From contig NZ_SRXO01000018.1 of assembly GCF_008360935.1 (NCBI RefSeq), forward strand, positions 1-64,000: a stretch of DNA of 64,000 bases, given 5' to 3'. Position numbers and translations under genes: made by a program. The stretch's first letter is position 1. Each line of letters starts with the position of its first letter. The notes below the pieces were generated by a model, which worked only from the letters and a program-made list of their open reading frames with translations, was not told where the DNA came from and did no database searches. This DNA is from Siccirubricoccus phaeus (GTDB lineage Bacteria > Pseudomonadota > Alphaproteobacteria > Acetobacterales > Acetobacteraceae). Below are positions 26,984 through 36,084 of this stretch, in pieces.

Positions 26984-27664
26984 ATGGCCAAAAACGATAG
27001 CTGGCGCCCCCGCAAGTCCCGCAAGCGCGGCTTCGACGATGACGGGCCGGATTTCGGCGGCTGGGCCCCCCCGCCGCCGATGCCGGGTGGTCCCCCACCG
27101 ATGCGGCAATCCTCCGTGTTCGCTTCCGGGCCGGAAGTGAAGGCGGTGGTGAAATGGTTCAACGCGGAGAAGGGCTTCGGCTTCGTCGAGCTGGGTGACG
27201 GCTCCGGCGACGCCTTCCTGCATGTCTCCGTGGTGCAGCGCGCCGGGGCCGATGCGGTCGCCCCCGGCGCCAATCTGCGGGTCCGCGTTGGCCCCGGCCA
27301 GAAGGGCCAGCAGGTGACCGAGGTGCTGGAGATCGCCGAGGGCGAGGCGCCCCCGCCGCGCTCCGGCGGCTTCGGCGGCGGCCCGCGTACCGGCGGCGGC
27401 TTCGGTGGCGGCGGCGGCGGCGGCGGCAGCCGCGGCTATGTCCCCGCCGGCCCGGCCGAGGAGGTGCGCGGCACCGTGAAGTGGTACAGCGCGGAGAAGG
27501 GCTTCGGCTTCGTCTCCCCGGAAGGCGGCGGGCGGGACGTCTTCGTCCACGCCACGGCGCTGGAGCGCAGCGGCCTGCCCCCGCTCGGCGAGGGCCAGGC
27601 GGTGGTGATGCAGGTGGTCCAGGGCAAGAAGGGCCCCGAGGCCTCCTCCCTGACCAAGGCCTGA
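26984..27664 (+). CDS. Double cold-shock-domain protein
   Basis: The 226-residue protein has two CSDs joined by a glycine-rich linker. CSD1 contains VKWFNAEKGFGFVELGDGSGDAFLHVS, listed here by its RNP1 core KGFGFVEL; CSD2 contains VKWYSAEKGFGFV and RDVFVHATAL. The basic N terminus (MAKNDSWRPRKSRKRG) adds nucleic-acid binding. Double-CSD proteins of this size are common in alphaproteobacteria and are often induced by cold or stationary phase. The ATG at 26984 follows GAAGAG; upstream codons in frame are leader. Confidence 0.9.
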   Translation: MAKNDSWRPRKSRKRGFDDDGPDFGGWAPPPPMPGGPPPMRQSSVFASGPEVKAVVKWFNAEKGFGFVELGDGSGDAFLHVSVVQRAGADAVAPGANLRVRVGPGQKGQQVTEVLEIAEGEAPPPRSGGFGGGPRTGGGFGGGGGGGGSRGYVPAGPAEEVRGTVKWYSAEKGFGFVSPEGGGRDVFVHATALERSGLPPLGEGQAVVMQVVQGKKGPEASSLTKA

Positions 27665-27682
27665 GCCTGACCAAGGCCTGAG
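27649..27682 (+). repeat. 17-bp tandem duplication across the cold-shock gene stop codon
   Basis: CCTGACCAAGGCCTGAG occurs twice in direct succession. The first copy contains the TGA stop, so the second encodes an untranslated echo of the C terminus (LTKA). It looks like a recent replication-slippage event. Confidence 0.9.
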
Positions 27683-27826
27683 GCGTAGCTCCATGGCGCC
27701 GCCGCTGCGGCGCCATGGGCCCCCGGGAGGCTCTGGCCGCGGGGCCATCCGCATGGGGCTTGCGCGGCACGGCCGCGCCGGGGAGCGGGGAAGGCGGTCC
27801 GAATGGCCGCCGAAAGCCGATGATTT

Positions 27827-27899
27827 GCGTGATTTTCAGCAGGGTGGGGCTGGCCCGGCCCTGGCGCTTCTCCCATAATCACGCCAATGAAGCGTGATT
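27827..27899. promoter_or_regulatory. Palindromic operator-like sites upstream of the Rrf2 gene
   Basis: A perfect inverted repeat AATCACGC-N7-GCGTGATT (27877-27899) sits 20 bp before the Rrf2 start. A third identical half-site GCGTGATT lies 43 bp upstream of the palindrome (27827-27834). Rrf2 regulators often repress their own promoters by binding such dyads. Binding is inferred only from position and symmetry. Confidence 0.6.
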
Positions 27900-27918
27900 G
27901 TTGGGGAGGACCTCCGGG

Positions 27919-28368
27919 ATGATGCTGCGGCGGGAACGCGCCATGACCGCGGTTGCGATCATGCTGGATGTCGCCTTCCATGCCGGCCGCAGCGAGGCCG
28001 TCAGCGCCGCCGACATCGCCGAGCGGCTGGGCCAGGCGCGGCGGGGCATCGAGCCGGTGCTGCAGAACCTCTCCCGCGCCGGGCTGCTGGACAGCATCCG
28101 CGGGCCGAAGGGCGGCTACCGGCTGGGCCGGCCGCCGCGGGAGCTGCGGCTGGCCGAGATCGTCGCGACGGTGCTGGACGAGGATGGCGGCAATGCCGAA
28201 GCCCCGGCCGGGCGGCTGCAGGCCGCCGTGGTGCATCCGCTGTGGAGCGAAATGGAGGCGCTGTGCCGCGACCATCTGGCGCGGCTGACGGTGGCCGATC
28301 TCATCAAGCGCGCCGCCGCCGCCGGCGTGAAGCGGCCGACCGTGGAGCCGCTGAACTTCGTCATCTGA
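27919..28368 (+). CDS. Rrf2-family transcriptional regulator
   Basis: The 149-residue protein has the Rrf2 winged-helix pattern (MTAVAIMLDVAFHAGRSEAV, ADIAERLGQARRGIEPVLQNL, DSIRGPKGGYRLGRPP). The three cysteines that bind the Fe-S cluster in IscR are absent; the only cysteine is in EALCRDHLARL. It therefore senses something else, or responds through other residues. GGGGAGGA lies 8 nt before the ATG at 27919, which decides the start over an upstream TTG. The only neighbours are a cold-shock gene upstream and a convergent molybdo-enzyme gene. Confidence 0.88.
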   Translation: MMLRRERAMTAVAIMLDVAFHAGRSEAVSAADIAERLGQARRGIEPVLQNLSRAGLLDSIRGPKGGYRLGRPPRELRLAEIVATVLDEDGGNAEAPAGRLQAAVVHPLWSEMEALCRDHLARLTVADLIKRAAAAGVKRPTVEPLNFVI

Positions 28369-28507
28369 CTCCCCGCGACAGCGCTGCGCGCCGCCGCGGG
28401 GCCCCCGGGGCCGCTCCGCATCGAAGGCCCCGCGCCGCCCGCCCCAAAGCCCCCAAAGCCATGGCGGGCAACCGGCGGCGTCCTTCCGCCCAGGGGCCGG
28501 AGGCGCC

Positions 28508-30787
28508 TCAGCCCGCCGCCTGCAGCGCTCGCCAGACCCTTTCCGCCGTCAACGGCATGTCCAGATGCGTCACCCCGCGCGGCCTCAGCGCGTCCAGCAC
28601 CGCGTGCACCACGGTTTGCGGCGCGCCGATCGCGCCGGCCTGACCCACGCCCTTCACCCCCAGCGGGTTCGACGCCGTGGGCAGCTCCCGCAGGGTGATG
28701 TCGAGATCCGGCAGGTCCTCCGCCCGCGGCAGGGCGTAGTCCATGAAGGAGGCGGAGAGGATCTGGCCGGAGCCGGCCTCATAGGCCACCTCCTCCAGCA
28801 GCGCCTGGCCGATGCCCTGGGCGAGGCCGCCCTGGACCTGGCCGGTGGTCAGCACCGGGTCGATCAGCCTTCCGTAATCATCCACCGCGCGGTACCGCAG
28901 CAGGGCGATCTGTCCGGTTTCCGGGTCCACCTCCACCTCCGCCGCATGGGCGCCGGCGGGGAAGGTGACCAGCTCCGAGAGGTTCTTCGCCTCGGCATCC
29001 AGGCCGGGGATCATGCCCTCCGGCAGCAAGGCGGGGTCGCGGGCGGCGGTGGCCAAAGCCTCCAGCCCCATCTCCTGACCGGTGGCGGGCAGGGTAAAGC
29101 GGCCTTCGGCGAAGACCAGCGCCTCCGGCGCCGCCTGAAGAAGGTGGGCGGCCAGCGCCCGGGCCTTCTCCAGCACCTGCTCCATCGCCATCACCAGCGC
29201 GGTGCCGCCGACATGCAGGGAGCGCGCGCCGCCATGGCCATTGCCGAACGCCACCTGCGCCGTGTCGGCCTGCACCAGGCGGAAGCGCTCCGCCGGCAGG
29301 CCGAGCTGGCGGGCGGCGATGCGGGGGAAGCTGGTCTCATGCCCCTGGCCGTTGGATTGCGTACCGATGGCGAGGTCCACCATGCCGTCCGGCGCGAAGC
29401 GCACCGCCGCCCATTCATGCGGCGCGCCGCGGGAGGTCTCGAGGAAGCCGGCGATGCCGAGGCCGCGCAGCTTGCCGCGGGCTTCGCTTTCGGCGCGGCG
29501 GGCGGCGAAGCCGGCGCGGTCGGCCAGGGCTTCGAGGTCGGCGAAATTGTCGCCGAAACGGCCGCAATCCATCAGCATCCCAGTGGCGCTGCGATAGGGG
29601 AAGGCGGCGATGGCGTTGACGCGGCGGATCTCCACCGCGTCCCGCCCCAGATGCCGCGCCGCCGCCTCCACCAGCCGCTCCGTCAGGTAATTCGCTTCCG
29701 GCTTGCCGGCGCCGCGATAGGCATCGACGGGCAACGTATTGGTGAAGGCGCCGGTCACCTCCAGGAAGATGGCCGGAATGGCATAGATGCCGCCGATGGC
29801 GGTGGAGACGGAATTGGTCGGGCAGGCCGGCCCGTTCGCCGAGCAATAGGCGCCGAGATCGCCAACCATGCGCGCATGCAGGGCGAGGAAGCGGCCCTCG
29901 GCATCCAGCGCCAGCTTCGCCGTGCCGCGATAGTCGCGGGCATGGACGGAGGCGGTGAACTCCTCCGTCGCCTCCCCCACCCAGGCCACCGGCGTGCCCA
30001 GGCGCCGCGCGGCGGAGAGCAGGCAGACATATTCGGGGAAAAGGAAATTCTTGGCGCCGAAGCCGCCGCCGACATCCGGGCAATGCAGGCGGAAGGCGTC
30101 CTCCGGCAGCCTGAACACGGCATTGGCAAGCTGGCGGCGGATATTGTGCACCCCCATGCCGGAGAAGAGCAGGTCGAAGCGGCCATCCTCATAGCGGGCC
30201 ACGGCGCCGCGCGGCTCCATGGGCACGGCGTGGACGCGGTTGTTGATGAGGTCGAGCTCCACCACATGGGCGGCGGCGGCGAAGCCGGCCTCCATGGCGG
30301 CGCGGTCGCCGCGCTCGAAGCGGAAGGCGATGTTGCCGGGGGCTTCCGGCCAGAGCTGGGGGGCGCCGGGGGCGAGGGCGGCGCGGCTTTCCACCACGGC
30401 GTCCAGGGTCTCGTATTCGACCAGGATCGCCTCGACGGCATCGCGCGCCTGCGCGGCGGTTTCGGCGACGACGAAGGCGACGCACTCGCCGACATGCTTC
30501 ACCGCGTCCCGGGCGAGCACATGCCGGGCGGGGATGATGATGGGCGCCAGCGTCGCCACCTGGGCCGGGCAGGGCAGCGGGCCGAGCCCTTCCTCCGCCA
30601 GCTCGGCGCCGGTCAGCACCAGGCGCACGCCGGGCATGGCGCGCGCCGCTTCCGTCTCGATGGAGAGGATGCGGGCATGGGCGTGCGGGCTGCGCAGCAC
30701 CGCGGCATGCAGGGCATCGCCGGGGATCAGGTCCGCCAGGTAGCGCCCCTTTCCGGTGAGGAAGCGCTGATCCTCGCGGCGGCTCAC
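28508..30787 (-). CDS. Xanthine dehydrogenase-family molybdopterin-binding subunit
   Basis: The 759-residue protein is a CoxL/XdhB-type large subunit. It has RFLTGKGRYLADL at the N terminus, DVGGGFGAKNFLFPE, DAYRGAGKPEANYLTERL and GTQSNGQGHETSF. The position of the catalytic glutamate in this family (GVGE) is glutamine here (Q716 in GVKGVGQAGAIG). No FAD-binding or 2Fe-2S subunit genes are adjacent, so electron-transfer partners must be elsewhere. The GTG start overlaps the amidohydrolase stop (GTGA), so the two are co-translated. Substrate unknown. Confidence 0.87.
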   Translation of the reverse strand: MSRREDQRFLTGKGRYLADLIPGDALHAAVLRSPHAHARILSIETEAARAMPGVRLVLTGAELAEEGLGPLPCPAQVATLAPIIIPARHVLARDAVKHVGECVAFVVAETAAQARDAVEAILVEYETLDAVVESRAALAPGAPQLWPEAPGNIAFRFERGDRAAMEAGFAAAAHVVELDLINNRVHAVPMEPRGAVARYEDGRFDLLFSGMGVHNIRRQLANAVFRLPEDAFRLHCPDVGGGFGAKNFLFPEYVCLLSAARRLGTPVAWVGEATEEFTASVHARDYRGTAKLALDAEGRFLALHARMVGDLGAYCSANGPACPTNSVSTAIGGIYAIPAIFLEVTGAFTNTLPVDAYRGAGKPEANYLTERLVEAAARHLGRDAVEIRRVNAIAAFPYRSATGMLMDCGRFGDNFADLEALADRAGFAARRAESEARGKLRGLGIAGFLETSRGAPHEWAAVRFAPDGMVDLAIGTQSNGQGHETSFPRIAARQLGLPAERFRLVQADTAQVAFGNGHGGARSLHVGGTALVMAMEQVLEKARALAAHLLQAAPEALVFAEGRFTLPATGQEMGLEALATAARDPALLPEGMIPGLDAEAKNLSELVTFPAGAHAAEVEVDPETGQIALLRYRAVDDYGRLIDPVLTTGQVQGGLAQGIGQALLEEVAYEAGSGQILSASFMDYALPRAEDLPDLDITLRELPTASNPLGVKGVGQAGAIGAPQTVVHAVLDALRPRGVTHLDMPLTAERVWRALQAAG

Positions 30788-32385
30788 AGCTTGTCTCCGT
30801 TGCCGCCGCCCGGCAGGGGGGTGGGCACCCACCATTCCTCGCCGCGGGCGGTGGTGACGTATTCCGGCCAGCGCAGATCGACGGGCGGGACGAAATCCTG
30901 CGGCAGCAGAGGCGGCACCCAGTTTTTGCCGCCGATGCCGCCACCCGTGCGCTCCCGCCACTCCGCCTGCGCCGCGTCCAGCAGCCCCGGCGTCGTCGCC
31001 AGGTCCACCAGCGTCAGCGCCATGGTGCGGCCGGCGACGAACATGCCCGGGTCGATGGCCGCGGGCAGGCCGCCCAGCGCGTTGTAGGTCCAGCCGGGGT
31101 ATTCGTAATTCGGATCCGGCGCTTTCAGCCGCGGCCGCGCCGTCAGCAGGCGGACGGTCGGGCAGTGCCAGCAGAACTCCACATAGTCATCGGCCGAGAG
31201 ATGCTGCTGCCAGGACGGCAGGAAGCGGCGCAGCCCGGCCTCGAATTCCTCCGGCGGGGTCAGCTTCAGGTTGGCCGGGGCGAAGGGCTCGTCCATCGGC
31301 GAGAGGCCGAGGTTGCGCTGGATCTCCCGCGCGAAGCCGAGCGCGTCCTGGTCGTAGCTCGGCGCGCCGACGGCCTGGAGATTGGCCCAGGTCGCCTCCG
31401 TCAGCACCATGTTCGGCAGGCCGACGCGGGTCTTCGTCACCCAGCGGATGGAGGCGCGGCAATGCGTCGCCAGCGCCGCGCTGCGGGCATTGTTCTCCAG
31501 CACCTGGGTGATCTGCTGCATGATCCTGAGATCGGAGGCGCGCCAGGAATACTGGATCTGGGTGAAGCGCGGCGCGAGGTTGTCCGAGGTGGCGTCGCCG
31601 CCGGCCAGGATGCATTCGTTCAGCGTCCAGGCGCCGGCATGCGGGAACATCGCCTCCTTCGTCGTCTTCGTCGTCATGTACATCAGCATCAGCGCGTCGA
31701 TCGCGCCGGGGGCGCGGGCGGCGGCGTGGGAGACGTCGCGGATCGGCAGCAGCGACCTGTCGATCCAGCTCTCGGGGGAGAGGCATTCAAAGGTGAAGAC
31801 GGCGGACCAATAGGCGCCGAACTGCGTTTCCGCCGTCACTGTGTTCTGCAGGTGCGGGTGGTAGACCACGGCGGCGTCGAGGCCGTCGTAATAGCCCTTC
31901 GCCGCATGCACGGGCTTCGATCCGCACACCTTCTCCGCCGGCTCCCCGAACAGCACCAGACGGCCGGGGATGTCATGCGCCTGCATGGCGGCACGGGCGG
32001 CGAGGATGCCGGTCAGCGCCGCGGTGCCGAGGGAGGAATGCGGGTCCGTATGCCCGGCGGCATAGGGGTGCAGCCCTTCCCGCGGCTGCGGATAGGGCAC
32101 CACCGCCTGGTTCTGGCCAGGGACGGCATCGTATTCGGAAAAGCTAGCCAGGGTGGGGCCCGCCTTGCCCCAGCGGGCGACGAAGGCGGTGGGCATGCCG
32201 CCGGAGCCCGCCTCCACCTCGAAGCCCTCTGCCCGCAGCAGCTCCACATAGGCGGCGGCGGATCTGTATTCGCGCCAGGCGGGCTCGGCGAAATCCCAGA
32301 TGCGGCGGTTGAAGGCGGAAAGCCGCGCCTCATTGGCGCTGACCCAGTCGAGCGCGGTGGCACGGGCGGCTTCGAGGACGGACAT
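30784..32385 (-). CDS. M20-family amidohydrolase (AbgB-like)
   Basis: The 533-residue protein resembles aminobenzoyl-glutamate hydrolase subunit B and related M20 peptidases. Metal-site regions appear as SEYDAVPGQNQ, AAGHTDPHSSLGTAAL and GEPAEKVCGSK, and HCRASIRWVTKTR lies in the lid domain. It probably cleaves an amide bond of an aromatic or aminoacyl compound. The ATG at 32385 follows AGGGAGAG; the upstream frame is a shadow. Coupling to the molybdenum hydroxylase suggests one catabolic route, hydrolysis plus hydroxylation, on an unidentified heterocyclic or amide substrate. Confidence 0.85.
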   Translation of the reverse strand: MSVLEAARATALDWVSANEARLSAFNRRIWDFAEPAWREYRSAAAYVELLRAEGFEVEAGSGGMPTAFVARWGKAGPTLASFSEYDAVPGQNQAVVPYPQPREGLHPYAAGHTDPHSSLGTAALTGILAARAAMQAHDIPGRLVLFGEPAEKVCGSKPVHAAKGYYDGLDAAVVYHPHLQNTVTAETQFGAYWSAVFTFECLSPESWIDRSLLPIRDVSHAAARAPGAIDALMLMYMTTKTTKEAMFPHAGAWTLNECILAGGDATSDNLAPRFTQIQYSWRASDLRIMQQITQVLENNARSAALATHCRASIRWVTKTRVGLPNMVLTEATWANLQAVGAPSYDQDALGFAREIQRNLGLSPMDEPFAPANLKLTPPEEFEAGLRRFLPSWQQHLSADDYVEFCWHCPTVRLLTARPRLKAPDPNYEYPGWTYNALGGLPAAIDPGMFVAGRTMALTLVDLATTPGLLDAAQAEWRERTGGGIGGKNWVPPLLPQDFVPPVDLRWPEYVTTARGEEWWVPTPLPGGGNGDKL

Positions 32386-32560
32386 CACGCTCTCCCTGCG
32401 GGCCGCCGATGGTACCGAAAGGATGGCCGGGCTGGGAACCACCGGCCAGCCGGCATGATGCCTCCATGATGTTGCGGTGACGGCCTGCATCAGCGGCTGC
32501 CGGCCGCGGCGCGGACAGGATAATTCCCGGCCGCCGGGGACCTCCAAAATAGGGACCGCC

Positions 32561-34188
32561 ATGTCAGACACCGTTGCCCTGCCCGGGGCGGCCGGCGATG
32601 CCGTCCGCCGCCCCTCGCTCGACGCGCGGCCGCATCCCGCCATCGGCATCGGCTTCGTCGGCATCCTCATCGCCGGCCTGGCCTACATCCTCTACAGCCT
32701 GCAGGGGGACATCGCCGAGGCCGGCAGCCCGCCGCTGGAACTCGGCGTCTTCGCCCTGCTGGCGCTTGCCCTGCTGGTCGCGCTGGGCTTCGAATTCGTC
32801 AACGGCTTCCACGACACGGCGAATGCCGTGGCGACGGTCATCTACACCCACAGCCTGCCGGCACACGCCGCGGTGGTGTGGTCGGGGTTGTGGAATTTCC
32901 TCGGCGTGCTGACCTCGGCGGGCGGCGTCGCCTACAGCGTGCTGAACCTGCTGCCGGTCGAGCTCATCCTGCAGGTCGGCAGCTCGGCCGGCTTCGCCAT
33001 GATCTTCGCGCTGCTGATCGCCGCCATCCTGTGGAATCTCGGCACCTGGGCCTTCGGCCTCCCGGCCTCCTCCTCGCATACGCTGATCGGCTCCATCATC
33101 GGCGTCGGCCTGGCCAACCAGATGCTGGCGCCGGCCGGCACCGCCACCTCCGGCGTAGACTGGGCGCAGGCGAGCGGCGTGTTCCAGGCGCTGCTGCTCA
33201 GCCCGCTGGTCGGCTTCGGCTGCGCCGCCCTGCTGCTGCTCGCGCTCAGGCTCGCGGTGCGGGTGCCGGCGCTGTACCAGGCGCCGGAAGGCGACAGCCG
33301 GCCGCCGGCCTGGATCCGCGGGCTGCTGATCCTCACCTGTACCGGCGTCTCCTTCGCCCATGGCTCGAAGACGGGCAGAAGGGCATGGGGCTGATCATGC
33401 TGATCCTGATCGGCGCGGTCCCCACCGCCTATGCGCTGAACCGCACCATGCCGGAGGCCGCGACGCCGGGCTTCATCGCGGTGACCGCGGAGGCGCGCGC
33501 GGTGTTCGATGCCCATGCCGCCGGCCAGGCGGCGCCGGCGCTGGCCGCGGCGCGGCAGAAGGTGGCCGCCGCGGTGCAGTCGCGGGAGGTGCAGGGGGCC
33601 GAGACCTTCGCCGCGCTTTCCGTCGTGGCCGGCGATATCGGCCGGCAGGTGCAGCAGCATGGCGCGCTGCGCGCCATCCCGGCGGCGGCGACGCCCAATG
33701 TCCGCAACGACATGTACCTGACCTCCGACCTGCTGCTGGTGATGCAGCGCCAGGGCAGCGTCGGGCTGGGCAGCGCGGAGGTGGCGACGCTGCGCCGCTA
33801 CCGGGAGGCGCTGGAGGCCAGCACCCGCTACATCCCCGTCTGGGTGAAGGTGGGCGTCGCCATCGCCCTCGGCCTCGGCACCATGGTCGGGTGGAAGCGC
33901 ATCGTGGTGACGGTGGGGGAGCGGATCGGCAAGAGCCACCTCACCTACGCCCAGGGCGCGGCGGCGGAGCTGGTGGCGGCGGCGACGATCGGCGCGGCGG
34001 ATGCCTTCAAGCTGCCGGTCTCCACCACCCATGTGCTGTCCTCGGGCGTGGCCGGGACCATGATGGCCAATGGCTCCGGCCTGCAATGGGCGACGGTGCG
34101 CAACATCGCCCTGGCCTGGGTGCTGACCCTGCCGGCGGCGATGCTGCTGGCGGGCGCGCTCTACGCGCTGTTCCGCGCGCTGTTCTGA
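32561..34188 (+). pseudogene. pit: PiT-family inorganic phosphate permease, frameshifted
   Basis: The two halves read as one PiT protein of about 540 residues if a single base is restored. The first half has EFVNGFHDTANAVATVIYTH. The second has PVSTTHVLSSGVAGTMMA and several membrane helices. The break is inside the second signature: the sequence gives FAHGSKTGRRAWG and a stop, while FAHGSNDGQKGMG is expected. One C is missing between 33369 and 33370. It may be an assembly error, a recent pseudogene or, least likely, programmed frameshifting. The ATG at 32561 is used. It diverges from the amidohydrolase across 175 bp. Confidence 0.88.
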
Positions 34189-34229
34189 GGCGGGCGGGCG
34201 GGGCCACGCGCCCCGCCCCCCCTTGGCTC

Positions 34230-34829
34230 TCAGCCCTGGGCGAGCCGCCGCGCGACGAATTCCAGCCGGTCCTGGCCCCAGAAGATGTCATCGCCGATGA
34301 CATAGGTCGGGGCGCCGAAGACGCCGCGGGCGAGCGCCGCCTGGGTGTCCGCCGCGCGCTTCTCCGCCCAGCGAGGCTCCTGGCCCAGGGCCAGCACCCG
34401 TTCGGCGTCCAGCCCCACCTCGGCGATCAGCCGGCCGAGGGTGGGGAGGTCGCCCGGATCCAGCTCATCCTCCCAACAGGCCTTGAGGATGCGGTGGCCG
34501 AGGCGGATGGCCTCGGCGTCGCCGATGGTCTCCCGCACCGCGATGACGCAGGTGGCGGCCGGCAGCTCTTTCGCCGGGAAATGCTTCGGCTGGATGTGGA
34601 TGGGAATGCCGAGATGCTCCCGCCACCGCGCCAGCTCCTGCAGGCGGTAGGCCTGGCGCTGGGGGGAGCGCTTGGGCAGCGGGAAGCCGCCGGAGGCGGG
34701 GAAGATGGTGCCGAAATCCACCGGCCAGATGCGGAGGGAGGCGCCGTATTGCGCCGCCAGCGCCTCGATGCGGGCGGCGCCGAGATGGGTCCAGGGCGAG
34801 TTCAGCGAAGCGTAGTAGTCGATATGCAT
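34230..34829 (-). CDS. 2-hydroxychromene-2-carboxylate isomerase / DsbA-family protein
   Basis: The 199-residue thioredoxin-fold protein is of the kappa-GST/HCCA isomerase type. MHIDYYASLNSPWTHLGAAR carries the serine that replaces the DsbA active-site cysteine, and VFGAPTYVIGDDIFWGQDRL is the signature near the C terminus. It usually acts on aromatic ring-cleavage intermediates with glutathione. No aromatic catabolic genes are adjacent, so the substrate is open. Confidence 0.88.
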   Translation of the reverse strand: MHIDYYASLNSPWTHLGAARIEALAAQYGASLRIWPVDFGTIFPASGGFPLPKRSPQRQAYRLQELARWREHLGIPIHIQPKHFPAKELPAATCVIAVRETIGDAEAIRLGHRILKACWEDELDPGDLPTLGRLIAEVGLDAERVLALGQEPRWAEKRAADTQAALARGVFGAPTYVIGDDIFWGQDRLEFVARRLAQG

Positions 34830-34849
34830 GGCGTCTCTCTCCGTGTGTC

Positions 34850-35016
34850 CGAGAGGGGCTTCGCCCTCCTCGGGCTCCCCCCACCGAAGGCCGAAGGGCC
34901 TTTGGCAACCGTGAGTTTGGCGCGAGGCGGTTCAACCTGCCGACTCAAGGGTTCCAAGGGCCCTTCGGCCCTTGGCGGGCGGGGGGTTTGGGGGAGGGCG
35001 GAGCCCTCTCCCCCAC
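34850..35016. repeat. G-rich multi-hairpin intergenic repeat
   Basis: This is a chain of hairpins including GAGGGGCTTCGCCCTC, CCGAAGGCCGAAGGGCCTTTGG, GGGCCCTTCGGCCC and GGAGGGCGGAGCCCTCTCC. The embedded phrase GGTTCAACCTGCCGACTC also occurs (with TT for the second GA) at 48795-48812. It lies between the convergent ends of nothing: both flanking genes run leftward, so it is the leader region of the HCCA isomerase gene or the terminator of oxyR. Confidence 0.6.
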
Positions 35017-35017
35017 A

Positions 35018-35941
35018 CTACGCCGTATGCACCGCCGCCGCGATCGTCGGCGCCAGCCCGCGGAATTCCGCCGCTCGCGGGCTGCGCCCCCGCCAGGCCA
35101 GCGCCAGGCTGCGGCCCGGCACCGCCTCGCCCTCCGCCTCCAGCGGCCGCACCTCCACCGCGGCCCCCGCCAGCACGCCGCCTTCCACCGAAAGCCTGGG
35201 CAGCAAGGTCACGCCGAGGCCGCTCGCCACCATCTGCACCAGCGTGTGCAGCGAGGTCGCGGCGAAATTCTCCTCGATCGGCGCCACGGCGCGCGGCAGG
35301 CCGCAGGCGTCCAGCGCGTGCTCCCTGAGGCAATGGCCGTCCTCCAGCAGCAGCAGCCGCTCCGCGGCCAGCGCCGTCGCCGGCACCTTGTCCTTCGCCA
35401 CCAGCCGGTGGCCGGAGGGCAGCGCCGCCAGGAAGGGGTCGGCCGCGATGGGCAGCGTCTCCGCCTCGCCGCAGGCGCAGGGCAGCGCCAGCAGCAGCAG
35501 GTCCAGCCGCCCGGTCTCCAATTGCTGCACCAGCCTTTCCGTCTGGTCCTCCCGCAGCCATAGCCGCAGCCGGGGGAAGGCCTGGCGCAGCGCCGGCATC
35601 AGCCGCGGCAGCAGGAAGGGCCCGATGGTGGGGATCACGCCCAGCCGCAGCGGGCCGGAGAGCGGCTCCTTCGCCGAGGCGGCGGTTTCCGCCACCGCCT
35701 CCAGCGCCGCCAGCGCCGTCCGGGCGCGCTCCACCACCTCCAGCCCCAGCGGGGTGAAGATCGGGCGCTTGGCCGTGCCGCGTTCCAGCAGCGCAGCGTC
35801 CAACTGCCGTTCCAGCGCGATGATGCCGGCGGAAAGGGTGGATTGCGTCACCGCGCAGGCCGCCGCCGCCCGGCCGAAATGGCCATGGTCGGCAAGGGCC
35901 AGGAGGTAGCGGAGCTGCTGGGGCGAGGGCAGGGCGATCAT
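35018..35941 (-). CDS. oxyR: OxyR-type LysR regulator of peroxide stress
   Basis: The 307-residue LysR protein has an N-terminal winged helix (HFGRAAAACAVTQSTLSAGI). In the effector domain the redox pair of OxyR is present with exact spacing: C204 and C213 in GHCLREHALDAC. Peroxide would oxidise these to a disulphide and activate transcription. It diverges from the rubrerythrin operon over 143 bp, and an AhpC-AhpD pair lies 3 kb away, so these are likely targets. Confidence 0.92.
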   Translation of the reverse strand: MIALPSPQQLRYLLALADHGHFGRAAAACAVTQSTLSAGIIALERQLDAALLERGTAKRPIFTPLGLEVVERARTALAALEAVAETAASAKEPLSGPLRLGVIPTIGPFLLPRLMPALRQAFPRLRLWLREDQTERLVQQLETGRLDLLLLALPCACGEAETLPIAADPFLAALPSGHRLVAKDKVPATALAAERLLLLEDGHCLREHALDACGLPRAVAPIEENFAATSLHTLVQMVASGLGVTLLPRLSVEGGVLAGAAVEVRPLEAEGEAVPGRSLALAWRGRSPRAAEFRGLAPTIAAAVHTA

Positions 35942-36084
35942 CGAAGAAAGCGATCAAAACAGATGAAATCTTTTGTTAGCACCGCTCGTCGCCCTGTGCC
36001 ATAGATCGTGGTGTGGGCGAATGCCTGCCAATGGAACGGGCCGCGCCCCCAATAATCGACGGACAGGATCCGCAGGAGGAAATC
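35942..36084. promoter_or_regulatory. oxyR / rubrerythrin divergent promoter region
   Basis: The part nearest oxyR is AT-rich for this genome (GATCAAAACAGATGAAATCTTTTGTTAGC) and has a loose inverted repeat, AACAGAT with ATCTTTTGTT. LysR proteins commonly bind such sites between divergent genes. AGGAGGA (36074-36080) is the rubrerythrin ribosome site. The site assignment is tentative. Confidence 0.45.

Noticed and set aside
33369-34188. The second half of the PiT gene as an independent gene
   Set aside because: It continues the same protein family after a one-base frameshift and lacks its own ribosome site.
36013-36084. Longer rubrerythrin start at 36013
   Set aside because: The AGGAGGA site at 36074-36080 and the conserved N terminus fix the start at 36085.
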